Positions 1 to 9,790 of a stretch of 59,796 nt of DNA are shown piece after piece. Where the stretch lies: contig LURZ01000018.1 in NCBI GenBank assembly GCA_001629255.1, positions 33,984 through 93,779 of the forward strand, read 5' to 3'. The notes below the pieces were generated by a model. That model had not been told where the DNA came from and ran no database searches. It was given only the letters and a program-made list of their open reading frames with translations. Both the position numbers and the translations under genes were made by a program. Numbering within the stretch: the first letter of the stretch is position 1; each line of letters starts with the position of its first letter. The DNA is from Marine group II euryarchaeote REDSEA-S42_B7. Its GTDB lineage: Archaea; Thermoplasmatota; Poseidoniia; Poseidoniales; Thalassarchaeaceae.

Positions 1-189
1 GTTGAGAACCCCTTCTTCATCGGATCTTGAAATTGCTTCTCTCAAGATATCTCTGGCTCTAGCCAACTTCGAAGCAGTGAAACCACCAGCTCTAGACATT
101 TGATCAATCAGAGATCCAACATCGGTAACACTCGAAAAATCATAGTCCTCTACAGGGACTTCGAAATCGTCACGGGAGTATCCTACCAT
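1..189 (-). CDS. dys: Deoxyhypusine synthase, N-terminal part (cut by window edge)
   Basis: Only the first 63 codons are present; the reading frame runs off the left end of the window. Starting from the ATG at 189, the protein begins MVGYSRDDFEVPVEDYDFSS and continues through a stretch with the motif SRAGGFTASKLARA, which resembles the N-terminal 'tGFqAs.L..A' segment of deoxyhypusine synthases. The known enzyme moves the aminobutyl group of spermidine onto a lysine of aIF5A as the first step of hypusine formation. The NAD-binding core and catalytic lysine lie outside the window, so the call rests on this short N-terminal similarity. The gene follows uvrB on the same strand with a 24-nt gap. 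Confidence 0.7.
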   Translation of the reverse strand, partial: MVGYSRDDFEVPVEDYDFSSVTDVGSLIDQMSRAGGFTASKLARARDILREAISRSDEEGVLN

Positions 190-213
190 GGTACCCGCAC
201 AACCCTCTGGGCT

Positions 214-2484
214 TCAATTGGTGGTATTCCGAATTCGGTATATTCTGTCTCTCAGTTCTGCTGCTCTCTCGAAGTCCAGCCTATCTGCAGCCTGCCTCAT
301 CTCCATCTCAAGCCTGGAGATAACATCTGCCTCTCCATCATTATCTTCGAGATCCCTTCCTCCTTCACCTATCCACTCGGGCTGACTTACGTTCTCTAGA
401 ACTGAATCGGAGTTATTCCAGACGCCCGCACCTAGTCCAAATCTCTTTGCTAGTCCCTCCAGACCCTTTTTGCCCGGAGGCTTGGCGACCATTCTCCTAC
501 CGCCTTCACTCCCCCTACCAGCAACTCCAGAGACTAGGTCCTCCATCTCAGACCCCATTACGGGCAAGGCCTTTTCGATGGTTTTTGGGACTATCCCGTT
601 CTTTTCGTTATGCTCCCCTTGCATGGCTCTTCTCCTCACCGTCTGACTGATGGCAGCTTCCATTGAGGCAGAGACGGAATCAGCATACAGAATTACAGAG
701 CCATTTACGTTTCTCGACGCTCTTCCAATGGTCTGTAGAAGGGACCTTTCGTTCCTCAGGAAGCCCTGCTTGTCAGCATCAAAGATTGCCACTAGCGAAA
801 CCTCGGGAATATCCAGACCTTCTCTGAGTAGATTAATTCCCACAATCACATCAATCAGGCCCAATCTGAGTGCCTTGATTATCTCGGTTCTCTCCAGTGT
901 ATCTATCTCACTGTGGAGGTAGTGTGCCTTGACACCCATCCCTTCTAGGTACTCGGCGACCTCCTCCGCGAACTTGATGGTCATGACTGTAACTAGGACT
1001 CGTTCATCACGACTAACCCTTTCACCAATCTCGCTCAGCAGATCCTGTACCTGTCCCTCTGTACTTCTAACCTCTATCTCCGGATCCAGCAGTCCAGTAG
1101 GCCTTATCTCCATTTTAGCTATGCCATCTATATTTTCCAGTAATTCCTCCATACTCTGCTTAGTCTCCGGCTTCCCGACTTCGGACTTTCTGGCACCGCC
1201 CTCACTGTCCACATGCATCAGTCCCGAGGGGATGTTTTGCCCTGTCACCTCTGCAAGGTGCCTCAGCTCCCTCTCCCCCGGAGTGGCACTAACGTAGACC
1301 ATCTGAGGGACTAGGGTTTGGAACTCGTCTATCCTAAGTGGACGGTTGTCATACGCGGACGGAAGTCTGAATCCATGGTCGACTAGGTTCTTCTTTCTTG
1401 AGAAATCCCCTCCGAACATCCCTCCCACTTGGGGCAGCGTCACGTGAGACTCGTCCATGATAACGAGATATCGGTCTGCTCCCCCATGGAACTGTTCCGC
1501 ATTACTGGCGAAGAAGTCCAGAAGGCAGTATGATCTTTCCCCCCTACTTCGGCCATCAAAGTGCATCGAATAGTTCTCGACCCCCTTGCAAGAGCCCACT
1601 TCATCCAGCATCTCTAGATCAAATCTGGTCCTCTGCTCTAGTCTATGGGCCTCAAGACCCCGATCTTTAGACTCGAACCAGTCCAACCGATCGCCCAACT
1701 CTCCCTCGATATCCTCCAGAGCTTGCTTGAACCTATCTTCACTCGTCATGTAGAATTCTCTCGGATGGATCCAAGCTTCTTCGAACTCATCTAGAGGCTC
1801 CCAGGACACTGCTTCGCAGACCTGAATTCTCTCTATTCCTTCCCATCCAAATTTGACTCTAATCGGATCATCCCTGCTTGGCATCCACACATCGAGAACC
1901 TCTCCTCTGAGCCGGACGTCCCCCCTGGTTATCTCTCTTGTAGTTCTCCGATATTGAAGTTCCACCAGACTCCTAACCACATCCTGAGGATCAGCATTTT
2001 GTCCGACATGGAGCCTCAGGTGATTCTGCTGGAAAACCTCTGGTGGGTTTAGACCATAGATTGTGGAAACGGTCCCTATTGTTATCACATCTGGACGGGA
2101 AACTAGGGAAGCCACTGTAGAGAACCTCTCTTGCTCTATCCTCTCATTCATCTGCAGCTCCTTGTCAATGTAGAGGTCCCGTCCGGGTATGTATGCCTCC
2201 GGCTGATAATAGTCGTAATAGCTAACAAAGTACTCAACAGCGTTATCTGGGAACAATCCTGACATCTCCTGCCAAATTTGACGTGCCAGTGTTTTATTGT
2301 GTGATAGGATTAGCGTTGGTAACTGCATCCTTTCGATTATCTTAGCCATGGCGAACGTTTTACCTGACCCGGTGACACCGAGTAGTACACATCTTTCCTG
2401 GCCCTCTTCGATTTGTCTTACCAACACATCAATCGCTTGTTGCTGATCACCCGCACTGTCATATTCCGATTGAAGGATGAACAT
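214..2484 (-). CDS. uvrB: UvrB, excinuclease ABC subunit B (divergent)
   Basis: This is the DNA damage-verifying helicase-like subunit of nucleotide excision repair, acting with UvrA and UvrC. Walker A is GVTGSGKT at residues 36-43. The diagnostic beta-hairpin region YYDYYQPEAYIP follows, then the DESH box (IMDESHVTLPQ), the helicase motif VI region (QTIGRASRNVNG) and a C-terminal UVR motif (LDFERAAELRDRIYRIR). At 756 aa it is longer than the usual ~670 aa; the extra length lies mainly between the helicase core and the UVR motif. The residues after the hairpin (GRDLYIDKELQMNERIEQER) differ clearly from common bacterial UvrB. The ATG is preceded by GAGGTC seven nt upstream. No uvrA or uvrC is in the window. 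Such genes in archaea are generally regarded as acquired from bacteria. Confidence 0.93.
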   Translation of the reverse strand: MFILQSEYDSAGDQQQAIDVLVRQIEEGQERCVLLGVTGSGKTFAMAKIIERMQLPTLILSHNKTLARQIWQEMSGLFPDNAVEYFVSYYDYYQPEAYIPGRDLYIDKELQMNERIEQERFSTVASLVSRPDVITIGTVSTIYGLNPPEVFQQNHLRLHVGQNADPQDVVRSLVELQYRRTTREITRGDVRLRGEVLDVWMPSRDDPIRVKFGWEGIERIQVCEAVSWEPLDEFEEAWIHPREFYMTSEDRFKQALEDIEGELGDRLDWFESKDRGLEAHRLEQRTRFDLEMLDEVGSCKGVENYSMHFDGRSRGERSYCLLDFFASNAEQFHGGADRYLVIMDESHVTLPQVGGMFGGDFSRKKNLVDHGFRLPSAYDNRPLRIDEFQTLVPQMVYVSATPGERELRHLAEVTGQNIPSGLMHVDSEGGARKSEVGKPETKQSMEELLENIDGIAKMEIRPTGLLDPEIEVRSTEGQVQDLLSEIGERVSRDERVLVTVMTIKFAEEVAEYLEGMGVKAHYLHSEIDTLERTEIIKALRLGLIDVIVGINLLREGLDIPEVSLVAIFDADKQGFLRNERSLLQTIGRASRNVNGSVILYADSVSASMEAAISQTVRRRAMQGEHNEKNGIVPKTIEKALPVMGSEMEDLVSGVAGRGSEGGRRMVAKPPGKKGLEGLAKRFGLGAGVWNNSDSVLENVSQPEWIGEGGRDLEDNDGEADVISRLEMEMRQAADRLDFERAAELRDRIYRIRNTTN

Positions 2485-2515
2485 CTTTAGACCTCGTTAT
2501 TGTCTCTGTCAGCGA

Positions 2516-3448
2516 TTAACCTACGTAAATCATACTCCCCAGAAGGACCCAGCCAGTCAGCATTGAAGAAAGGAATAGCGTACTCTGATACGCCTCCATT
2601 AGTTGTGCAGAATCAGAGGATAAATCGGCCCTTTTAGTCATCACATACAGGTTTACCACGCCCATGCTGATGGCGGACAGAATCCAAACAGGTGAACTAA
2701 AACGACCCGATTCGTTGAATTCGTGCATTCCCGCAAGTAGGAAGCATATCACCCATCCTATTGTAAGTATAACGCTAAGATTCCTGGTCTTTTTAGATCC
2801 GAAGGCTGCTGGGAAGGACTTGATCCCCTGCTCCCTGTCAACTTCCTTGTCCATCAGGGCGTAATTAACATCAAATGCAGTAATCCAAAGGGCTACACCC
2901 AGCGAAATGAAGAACACCTCCGGGAACCAGAGAAACTCCAATTGCTCTTGTCCTATTCCGAAAATTGCTTCCCACCCATGGTGATCAGCAGCGATCGCAA
3001 CCCATGCACCAGCTGGTGCAAGAGCGAGGCAGAAGCCAATCCAAAAGTGACACAACCATGTGACCCTCTTTGTGTATGGGTATATCACAAATGCCACTAC
3101 AGGTAGCCATGACATCTTCAGCGCTACTTCATTCAGCCTCCATGCAGAAAAGAGTAGCATACCAAGGAACAATCCCGCGAGAACCCAAGACGATTGTATC
3201 GATATTGTCCCCGACGGAAGGTGCCTTGATGCGGTTCTTGGGTTCTCCGCGTCGATATCCCTGTCTATAATCCGGTTAAGTACCATTGCGAGCCCACGTG
3301 CTCCAACAGCAGCAAAAATAATCCAAAAACCATCTGAGATATCGCTACCAAACTCTTTGTCCGCAAGTACAAAACCAATTAGGACGAACGGAAGTGAAAA
3401 TAGTGTGTGTTCGACCTTGACGAACTCCAGAACTTCCCGAGCGCCCAT
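2516..3448 (-). CDS. UbiA-family polyprenyltransferase (likely menaquinone, MqnP-like)
   Basis: This integral membrane prenyltransferase attaches an isoprenoid chain to an aromatic ring in quinone synthesis. Both Asp-rich motifs are present: NRIIDRDIDAENPRT and, in the second half, DVNYALMDKEVDREQG; about eight to nine hydrophobic segments surround them. A longer frame reaching 3598 exists, but it would overlap ubiD by about 150 nt. The ATG at 3448 lies one base after the ubiD stop (TGAAATG), has AGAGG about six nt upstream, and gives MGAREVLEFVKVEH, a normal family N-terminus (310 aa). Pairing with a UbiD decarboxylase suggests MqnP/MqnL of the futalosine route, but no other mqn gene is visible, so the exact quinone is inferred. 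Confidence 0.88.
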   Translation of the reverse strand: MGAREVLEFVKVEHTLFSLPFVLIGFVLADKEFGSDISDGFWIIFAAVGARGLAMVLNRIIDRDIDAENPRTASRHLPSGTISIQSSWVLAGLFLGMLLFSAWRLNEVALKMSWLPVVAFVIYPYTKRVTWLCHFWIGFCLALAPAGAWVAIAADHHGWEAIFGIGQEQLEFLWFPEVFFISLGVALWITAFDVNYALMDKEVDREQGIKSFPAAFGSKKTRNLSVILTIGWVICFLLAGMHEFNESGRFSSPVWILSAISMGVVNLYVMTKRADLSSDSAQLMEAYQSTLFLSSMLTGWVLLGSMIYVG

Positions 3449-3449
3449 T

Positions 3450-5339
3450 TCAAATCCTCTGGGAAAGCCACGCATCAACTCGACTAACCATCTCTGGATC
3501 ATGGAGGGTGACAGCAGGCCATCTTCGAACGGGAAGGGGACCGTCATCAGACGGTATTGGGACCGTGGCATCCCAAGCCACTCTCGTACCAGTTTCATCG
3601 AAGTGAAGATCCCTGCCTACATCAAATCTGCAGAAAAGCTGCCAAAGGAGCCTCCTCTTCCAATCTTCATGTTCCAGGTTCGCATCCGAGTCTGTGATGA
3701 ACAGCCACTTAAGTCCCCTCGAAGAATTAAGGCTCCAGATAGAATCTCTGATTGCTGAAATCTTCTCTCTTTGTTGACGCGCCAGGTGATTATTTGTTAC
3801 TTCCACACTCTCCTCCGGACTGGGGCTGCCTTCGACTTCGGTTGTTACCACCATCATCGAGGGTCGTAACATCCTAGCCTGGACAACGCCTTCGATAGCG
3901 GATGCTGAGATTGCCAGAGATTCACCAACGATGCTCTCTTCTGGTCGAGAAATAGGATCCCCCTCTGATGGCGTGGTCGCATCGATGATCAACTTGTCAT
4001 GGACATTCTCCCAGGGAGATGTGTGAGCCAGAGAATCAGCGACCATTCCTTCCAGTATTACCAGATCATCGGGAATGTTGACCTTGTTATGGAGAGCGTC
4101 AAGAAGCTTCTCGAGATCTTTGACTTGATGCTCCTCATCGACAACTATGATTACTTTCAGGAACATCATCTGTCCAGCTCCTAGAAGCCCAAGAGCAGTC
4201 TTCCTTGCCTGACGTGGAAACCTCTGCTTCGAGGAGACAACAGCAAGATTGTGGAAACCCGTCTCGAGAGGCAGGAAAGTATCGATGACATCCCTGTGCT
4301 GGAACTTCAGCACTGGCAGCAGGGCATCACCAATAGCCTCGCCTAAGTAACCGTCCTCCATCGGGGGAATACCGACTATCGTCATTGGTACAGTTGGGTC
4401 CTTCCTGTGAGTGATTGCTGTAACGTGCATTACTGGATACTCGTCCTCTAGGGAGTAATGACCGAAGTGGTCACCGAATGGGCCCTCCATCCTTCTCTCT
4501 GAAGGCAGCGTGTACCCTTCAATTACGAAATCGCAGTCTGCCGGGACCCACAAATCATTGGTCAGGCATTTTGTGATCTTGAGCCTTCTACCGCTCAGAA
4601 GTCCTGCAAACTCATACTCTGAGAGGTTGTCTGGAAGGGGGGAGATCGCGCTGAAGATAACCTGAGGGGGGCCTCCAAGGCAAATCGCGACAGGCATCCT
4701 ATCCTCTGATGCCTCAGCATGATCCGCACCATGCTTGTGTTTCTGCCAGTGAAGGCCGACCTCATCAGGGCCGAAAACCTGACTCCTGTACATCCCTAAG
4801 TTGTGAACTCCGGTTTCTGGATCTGATGTGACAACGAGTGGAAGCGTCATGAAGGGCCCGCCATCTTGGGGCCAACTCGTTGGGATGGGGAGCCTAGTCA
4901 CATCAGGATTGTCCATCCTAACCTGCTGACAATTCCCCCTTGAGACCTTCCTAGGAGCCATTGAAATTCCTTGTCTAAGCAACCCAAGACCTGTCCATGG
5001 CCTCCTTAGAATTCCCCCTATATCCGGCTTCATGAGCCCAGTCATCATTTCACCGATCTCCTTAGGCTCCACCACACCTAGCGCAAGATTGGTCCTATCA
5101 CGGGTCCCGAAGAGGTTCATGGCAAGAGGGTACCTGCTGATACTTCCATCTCCCAACCTGGGCTGATCGAAGATAACTGCTGGGCCGTTCCTCTTTACCA
5201 ACAGGTCTGCGATACAACCTGCTTCTAGTTCAACATCGACCGGATGGCTCACCCTTAGCAGCTCGCCTCTCTGTTCCAGAGCCAGTATAAATTCCTCTAG
5301 ACTCCTCCAACCCACAACATTACGCAGCGCTCTTGGCAT
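3450..5339 (-). CDS. UbiD-family prenylated-FMN decarboxylase (MqnL-like)
   Basis: This predicted 3-polyprenyl-4-hydroxybenzoate-type decarboxylase needs prenylated FMN. The long central region matches the UbiD family: PIPTSWPQDGGPFMTLPLVV near the prFMN site, then YRSQVFGPDEVGLHWQKHKH and the ERRMEGPFGDHFGHYS segment carrying the conserved acidic and Arg residues. Its 629 aa exceed the ~490 aa of classical UbiD and fit the longer menaquinone-type members. It is followed directly by the ubiA gene. The ATG at 5339 overlaps an ATG on the other strand. A TATA-like GATATCAA centred about 27 nt upstream suggests a leaderless transcript. A UbiX-type flavin prenyltransferase was not seen here. Confidence 0.88.
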   Translation of the reverse strand: MPRALRNVVGWRSLEEFILALEQRGELLRVSHPVDVELEAGCIADLLVKRNGPAVIFDQPRLGDGSISRYPLAMNLFGTRDRTNLALGVVEPKEIGEMMTGLMKPDIGGILRRPWTGLGLLRQGISMAPRKVSRGNCQQVRMDNPDVTRLPIPTSWPQDGGPFMTLPLVVTSDPETGVHNLGMYRSQVFGPDEVGLHWQKHKHGADHAEASEDRMPVAICLGGPPQVIFSAISPLPDNLSEYEFAGLLSGRRLKITKCLTNDLWVPADCDFVIEGYTLPSERRMEGPFGDHFGHYSLEDEYPVMHVTAITHRKDPTVPMTIVGIPPMEDGYLGEAIGDALLPVLKFQHRDVIDTFLPLETGFHNLAVVSSKQRFPRQARKTALGLLGAGQMMFLKVIIVVDEEHQVKDLEKLLDALHNKVNIPDDLVILEGMVADSLAHTSPWENVHDKLIIDATTPSEGDPISRPEESIVGESLAISASAIEGVVQARMLRPSMMVVTTEVEGSPSPEESVEVTNNHLARQQREKISAIRDSIWSLNSSRGLKWLFITDSDANLEHEDWKRRLLWQLFCRFDVGRDLHFDETGTRVAWDATVPIPSDDGPLPVRRWPAVTLHDPEMVSRVDAWLSQRI

Positions 5340-5362
5340 GAGAAGGTTTGTCTGTTTTGGAG

Positions 5363-5370
5363 GATATCAA
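5363..5370 (-). promoter_or_regulatory. TATA-like box for ubiD
   Basis: GATATCAA on the plus strand (TTGATATC on the minus strand) is centred about 27 nt from the ubiD ATG at 5339, the spacing expected of an archaeal TATA box for a leaderless mRNA. It lies in the 82-bp gap shared with the divergent reductase. Inferred by position and AT content only. Confidence 0.4.
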
Positions 5371-5421
5371 ACCGAGGGTTTCTTTGATGGTGCCTTTACC
5401 GTACCCCACGTGGGCGACGAA

Positions 5422-6654
5422 ATGACGGTGTGCGACGTTCTTGTTGTGGGGGCTGGCCCCGGAGGAGGAAATGCCGCTCTGCAATGCTCACGCAAGGGGC
5501 TATCAACGATAATCATCGAGGATCACCCTGAGATAGGAACCCCTGTCCACTGTGGAGAGTGCATCTCTGAGATAGCTTGTCAGAACCTAGAGCTTACCCT
5601 CCCGGAGGAGGTAATCAGCAAGAGGGTGCACGGAATCAGGGTCATATTCCCTGATGGTACCGAAAAGCGACTTACCGAGGAGGGGTACGTTCTGGAAAAA
5701 CACCTCTTTGAGAGGTGGATAACGGATGAGGCAGTCTCAGCAGGCGCCACGCTTAACCTAGGCCACAAACTACTTTCTATGAAAAGAGCCGAGGGAGAGC
5801 CGTTTTCAGGATGGGTCTGCGATGGCAAGGGGGATCAATTCCCCATAATGGCCAAGGTAGTAATTGATGCCTCAGGGGTTGCAGCGGTCTGCTCCCGTTT
5901 AGTCAAGCCCGATGGAGAGAACCCTCTGAATCAAAAGGGCAAGGTGGTCGCAGGGATGCAGTACGAGCTTCTGGAGGTGCCCACTGATGGTTACCTGGAT
6001 TTCTACATATGGCCTAGCTATGCTGAGAAAGGGTACCTGTGGATGATTCCCAAGTGCGATGGCAGGGCAAACGTCGGACTCGTAACTGAGGACAAGCCCA
6101 GGACAAAAAAGGCTCTCGATGAATTCATTTCAAACACACATTTTAGTGAATCTGAACAAACGCTGCCTCCGTGGAAAGAAAAGGGGAGCCCGGCCTTCGG
6201 CGGGACTATCCCAATCTCGGGGCCCTTCGAGCGGACCCACTATGACGGGCTGATTCTAGTGGGAGATGCTGCAGGATTCACCTCTCCACTGTTCGAGGGT
6301 GGCTCCCACCTGGCATTGAAATCAGCCGTTTTCGCAGCACATACCGCTGCAAACGCAATTTCAGAAGGAGACCTCACCTCAGAGAGACTATCAGAGTATA
6401 CTAGACTATGGAAGGCAGAGTTCCCACCTTATGGCAAAATTCTGAGGGGGAAGACAGCCCTCTTCGAACTATCAGATGATGAGATGTCGGTCATGGCAAC
6501 ATGCTTTCCGGATGAGATGTCGGGAATGGGAATTACCGGTAAGGCTATGGTCGGGCTCAGACTTTTACTCAGAAAACCAACGTTGTACTTCAAGCGAATC
6601 GTACCAGCGATGCTAGCGTTCGGATACAGCAGGGCCAAGTACTACGGATGGTGA
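5422..6654 (+). CDS. Geranylgeranyl reductase family flavoprotein
   Basis: This FAD-dependent reductase belongs to the family that saturates isoprenoid chains of archaeal lipids or menaquinone. The N-terminal dinucleotide fold is VVGAGPGGGNAALQCSRKG with an acidic strand end (IIIED). HCGECIS follows, then a YIWPSYAEKGYLWMIPK segment like the family's substrate-cavity motif, and GLILVGDAAGFTSPLFEGG for FAD. The ATG at 5422 is chosen because it places the GxGxxG fold at the N-terminus (410 aa). The in-frame ATG at 5338 would add 28 atypical residues and sit on the ubiD start codon. CTTTACCG at 5394-5401 is a possible TATA box 25 nt upstream. The quinone genes next door suggest menaquinone side-chain reduction, but lipid saturation is equally possible. 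Confidence 0.88.
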   Translation: MTVCDVLVVGAGPGGGNAALQCSRKGLSTIIIEDHPEIGTPVHCGECISEIACQNLELTLPEEVISKRVHGIRVIFPDGTEKRLTEEGYVLEKHLFERWITDEAVSAGATLNLGHKLLSMKRAEGEPFSGWVCDGKGDQFPIMAKVVIDASGVAAVCSRLVKPDGENPLNQKGKVVAGMQYELLEVPTDGYLDFYIWPSYAEKGYLWMIPKCDGRANVGLVTEDKPRTKKALDEFISNTHFSESEQTLPPWKEKGSPAFGGTIPISGPFERTHYDGLILVGDAAGFTSPLFEGGSHLALKSAVFAAHTAANAISEGDLTSERLSEYTRLWKAEFPPYGKILRGKTALFELSDDEMSVMATCFPDEMSGMGITGKAMVGLRLLLRKPTLYFKRIVPAMLAFGYSRAKYYGW

Positions 6655-6657
6655 ACG

Positions 6658-9027
6658 ATGCTCACCTTTCTTGGGTACACGCTGGTCTTCCTAGCCCTGC
6701 TGGTCAGCCTAAATCTAGTAATCCGCCCCGAGTCTAGCTCACAGCCTTTCTTGAGGACAGCTGCAATGGGGGCCCAGTCCTCTCCCTTCCTGCTTCTGTC
6801 ATTATCATTCATTTTCGAAGCAACGTCGCTGGGTCTCGTCTCAAGTTACGTCGGCGAAGGACTACCTCTCTTCTACCGCATTTCAGCGGTATGGGGAAGC
6901 AGGTCCGGACCTCTTCTTATGTGGGCCTCGATGATGAGCGTAATCGCATGGCTGATGTCCAAGGACGAAACGACTGATAGTACCACAATAAGGGTCTTGC
7001 ACTTCTGGACTTTACTGCTCCTATTAATCTCAGCAGGACTGCGTCCCTTCTCCCCTGCTGTACCAGGCTCTGCTGGGGAGATCAGTCCATTGTTACAGAC
7101 AGATCTGATGGTGATCCCCCCGCCAGTGGTCTTCGTATACTACTCGCTGTGCCTTGCGACGGCTAGCGTTGCGGTATCCGGACTGATTAGGTCAAGGCCC
7201 TCGAATGAGATTCACGCCTCGATGATTCCATGGGCCAGATACTCATTCCTAGCGGGGACAATTGGCATAGGGCTTGGTGGTCTCTGGGCCTACACGGTTC
7301 TCGATTGGGGGGGGTATTGGGCATGGGACCCGGTCGAGACCGGATCACTTCTCCCATGGCTCGCACTTCTGGCTATATTACACTCAAGAGCCAGGCCGAA
7401 ATCATCCAACCCCTACGCATTATCGCCCGCGCTCGGGATGGTAACCGGGGCTTTGGTGATGCATGCCACCCTGGTCACAAGGGCCAACGGGGTCTGGGCC
7501 TCTGTCCATGCCTTCGTGGGCGATGGGGAGAATTCTCTCCCGAGGGATCCATATGTGCGAATCCTGGAGATCATCGATTTCAGCGCAATTGGATTCGAGA
7601 TCACGGCCTACATGACGTCATTTGTTGCCCTTCTCGGTCTTTCTGTAGCCCATGCCCTGAGGGAGCAGAGAGCCACGGTGCTCTCGAAGGGATCCCAGAC
7701 TTTGTTTGAGAAGAACCGGGCTCTAGCAGTCTTCCTTCTATTCTACTTCGCTGCTGTTGGCCTCTGGATTGGCTCAACCGCGGTCCTCTTCTTCGGATTG
7801 GCCATCCTTACACTGCTGATCTTCGGAGATCGGGACGAACCCCCGGTCCATTGGGTCTCCCTTGGGGTCCTCCTGATGCTCTTCTCGGGATGGGCGTGGA
7901 TCTCCGAGTGGTACCAGTCACTGGCTGGGATCGCGCCTTTCCTCCTAGTCTGGGTCATCCCCGATGAACAGAAGGACGACTTCTCCCGGATAACCGACTC
8001 AATTGTCGATCCCAAAAAGAGGGCCATCATGGCTCGGTCTTTTCCATGGTACTTGTCCGTGGTATTCCTGCTGTTAACCTGGGTTCTACTGACTGTAGAG
8101 ATAGAAGGCACAAGCATCGAAGCGCACGAGTACTACGGTGCCCCTCTACTGTCTTTGCTCGCAGTGGGGCTAGCACTGTACGCTTGGGGCATCAGGGTAA
8201 GCGGCAGAACAGGCGCAATCGCGCTCTCGGTGACCTTGGTCCTCTCAGTTGTTCTAGCCGCTTTCTCGGAGAGGCTGGAACTGCCTGGCAATCAAGACGG
8301 AGCAATCACCGATAGCGTTTCTCGAGGCGCTGTCTCCATGTTCATCCTGACCTGGCTGGCACTGGCCATCCCACCAACGCTGCTGAAACTATGGAGGAGC
8401 TCGAGAAAGACAATTCCCAAAATAATCCGCGGTGGCATAACGACTCGATCTGCTCGAGCAAGGTTGCTGGGCACACATATCGCCCATGCTGGTATTCTGA
8501 TCCTGTTGGTGGGGCATGTCCTCACCACCACTCTTGTTGATAGGACGGATCCATCTAACTTCGTCACCCTGGAGAGAGACGTTCCGACACAGCATCAGGG
8601 GATGGAGCTCGTGTTCACAGGGGTAGAGGTCTTATCCGCAGATGAGCAAGGCTATGGGTACCGAATAGGAGACGGCTATGTTGGAGTCGTCATCGAGGCT
8701 AGGGACGTTGGCGGCTCACTGCTCGGGAATATCACGCCCGGAATGCTCCGCTTTGACTCTCCCTCCGGCATGGTGTCCGCCAGATCGGAGGTGGATAGGC
8801 TTACGGGGGCGACAGGGGACACGATAGTAATCCTGGACCTACTACAGTCAAACGAGCTCTTGTCATCGATGATACTGGGCCAGACTGACGATGTCAGCGA
8901 GGTCAGGGTAACCGTACACCACCTACAGGGCAGCCATCTCGTTTGGGCGGGTTGGCTAATGGTGGTTACTGGGAGCGCCTTGGCCTCCCTCCCAAGAAGA
9001 GTGACTGAACCATCCCAGGACGAGTAA
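6658..9027 (+). CDS. ccmF: CcmF/CcsA-type cytochrome c heme lyase subunit
   Basis: This 789-aa polytopic membrane protein belongs to the heme-handling family of cytochrome c maturation. The tryptophan-rich signature is [20 protein letters not shown], matching the WWD domain of CcmF. Conserved histidines follow in hydrophobic segments ([29 protein letters not shown]). A C-terminal extracytoplasmic region of about 150 residues precedes the last membrane helix ([18 protein letters not shown]). It starts three nt after the reductase stop, so the two are probably co-transcribed. No ccmA-E, ccmG or ccmH gene is in the window. The ligand heme is presumably delivered by other genes elsewhere. Confidence 0.92.
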   Translation: MLTFLGYTLVFLALLVSLNLVIRPESSSQPFLRTAAMGAQSSPFLLLSLSFIFEATSLGLVSSYVGEGLPLFYRISAVWGSRSGPLLMWASMMSVIAWLMSKDETTDSTTIRVLHFWTLLLLLISAGLRPFSPAVPGSAGEISPLLQTDLMVIPPPVVFVYYSLCLATASVAVSGLIRSRPSNEIHASMIPWARYSFLAGTIGIGLGGLWAYTVLDWGGYWAWDPVETGSLLPWLALLAILHSRARPKSSNPYALSPALGMVTGALVMHATLVTRANGVWASVHAFVGDGENSLPRDPYVRILEIIDFSAIGFEITAYMTSFVALLGLSVAHALREQRATVLSKGSQTLFEKNRALAVFLLFYFAAVGLWIGSTAVLFFGLAILTLLIFGDRDEPPVHWVSLGVLLMLFSGWAWISEWYQSLAGIAPFLLVWVIPDEQKDDFSRITDSIVDPKKRAIMARSFPWYLSVVFLLLTWVLLTVEIEGTSIEAHEYYGAPLLSLLAVGLALYAWGIRVSGRTGAIALSVTLVLSVVLAAFSERLELPGNQDGAITDSVSRGAVSMFILTWLALAIPPTLLKLWRSSRKTIPKIIRGGITTRSARARLLGTHIAHAGILILLVGHVLTTTLVDRTDPSNFVTLERDVPTQHQGMELVFTGVEVLSADEQGYGYRIGDGYVGVVIEARDVGGSLLGNITPGMLRFDSPSGMVSARSEVDRLTGATGDTIVILDLLQSNELLSSMILGQTDDVSEVRVTVHHLQGSHLVWAGWLMVVTGSALASLPRRVTEPSQDE

Positions 9028-9094
9028 AGGCCCTCATCGCCCCTTACCGTTTGAATGAAAAAGGGGGAGCCGGTCGCGAGGCTCCTGAGGTGCT

Positions 9095-9790
9095 ATGATG
9101 GATAATGGCTCAATCGTTCATGTAGACTATGATTTGTACAATGCTAGCAATGACAAGCTGATAGAAACAACGAGGGAGGAGGTAGCCAAGGAACACGATA
9201 TCCATGACGAAAACAGAGAGTACTCCCCAATGATTACAACCGTCGGAGATGGTAGACTAATCCCCGGTTTTGAGTCTCACCTAGCAGGAGCCGAGGCTGG
9301 AAAGGATTACGAGTTCGATATCGAGCCAACCCAGGCCTATGGGGATAGGGACCAGAACAAGGTCGAGACTATCTCACAGAACGTCCTCCTAAGGAGCGTA
9401 AGAGACCCGAACACACTAGCAATAGGGGCTCCAGTTGAGATTGGTGGGAGACAAGGAATTCTCCAGTTCATGAGCGCTGGCAGGGCTAGGATAGATTACA
9501 ACCACCCATTGGCAGGTGTCACTCTGAGGTACAACTACCAGATTGTTAAGGTCGTTGAGGACAGGGATGAGAAGGTTCAGACTCTGATGAAGATGAACAC
9601 CGGAAGAGACGACTTCGAGATCGACTTCGAAGGTGACGACCTCACAATGACTCTCCCGGAGGAAATGGCTTACGATCAGAACTGGGCATTCACGAAGTTC
9701 TCTCTGGTTACTACTCTGAGGGAGAATGTAGGAGTCGCCAAAGTAATCTTCCGAGAGGTTCACGAGCCAAGGCAGATAGAAGAAGAGTAA
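9095..9790 (+). CDS. FKBP-type peptidyl-prolyl isomerase (SlyD-like, two domains)
   Basis: This is a folding helper that isomerises X-Pro bonds and probably acts as a chaperone. The FKBP fold is split by an inserted flap domain, as in SlyD: IVHVDYDLYNASNDKLIETT, then TTVGDGRLIPGFESHLAGAEAG, then the insert, then FMSAGRARIDYNHPLAGVTLRY (the last corresponds to 'DfNHPLAG.tL.F'). A C-terminal domain of about 80 residues follows, as in long archaeal FKBPs. Two adjacent ATGs occur; GAGGTG five nt upstream supports the first. Its TAA directly abuts the stop codon of the convergent protease gene with no spacer. Archaeal forms are cytoplasmic, and no signal peptide is visible. Confidence 0.93.
   Translation: MMDNGSIVHVDYDLYNASNDKLIETTREEVAKEHDIHDENREYSPMITTVGDGRLIPGFESHLAGAEAGKDYEFDIEPTQAYGDRDQNKVETISQNVLLRSVRDPNTLAIGAPVEIGGRQGILQFMSAGRARIDYNHPLAGVTLRYNYQIVKVVEDRDEKVQTLMKMNTGRDDFEIDFEGDDLTMTLPEEMAYDQNWAFTKFSLVTTLRENVGVAKVIFREVHEPRQIEEE

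Noticed and set aside
3449-3598. Longer N-terminus for the UbiA protein
   Set aside because: It would overlap ubiD by about 150 nt, and the added residues are not family-like; the ATG at 3448 has a ribosome site.
3060-3758. Long open frame on the plus strand opposite ubiA and ubiD
   Set aside because: It is antisense to two recognisable genes, has a low-complexity composition and no family match, and crosses the ubiD/ubiA junction.
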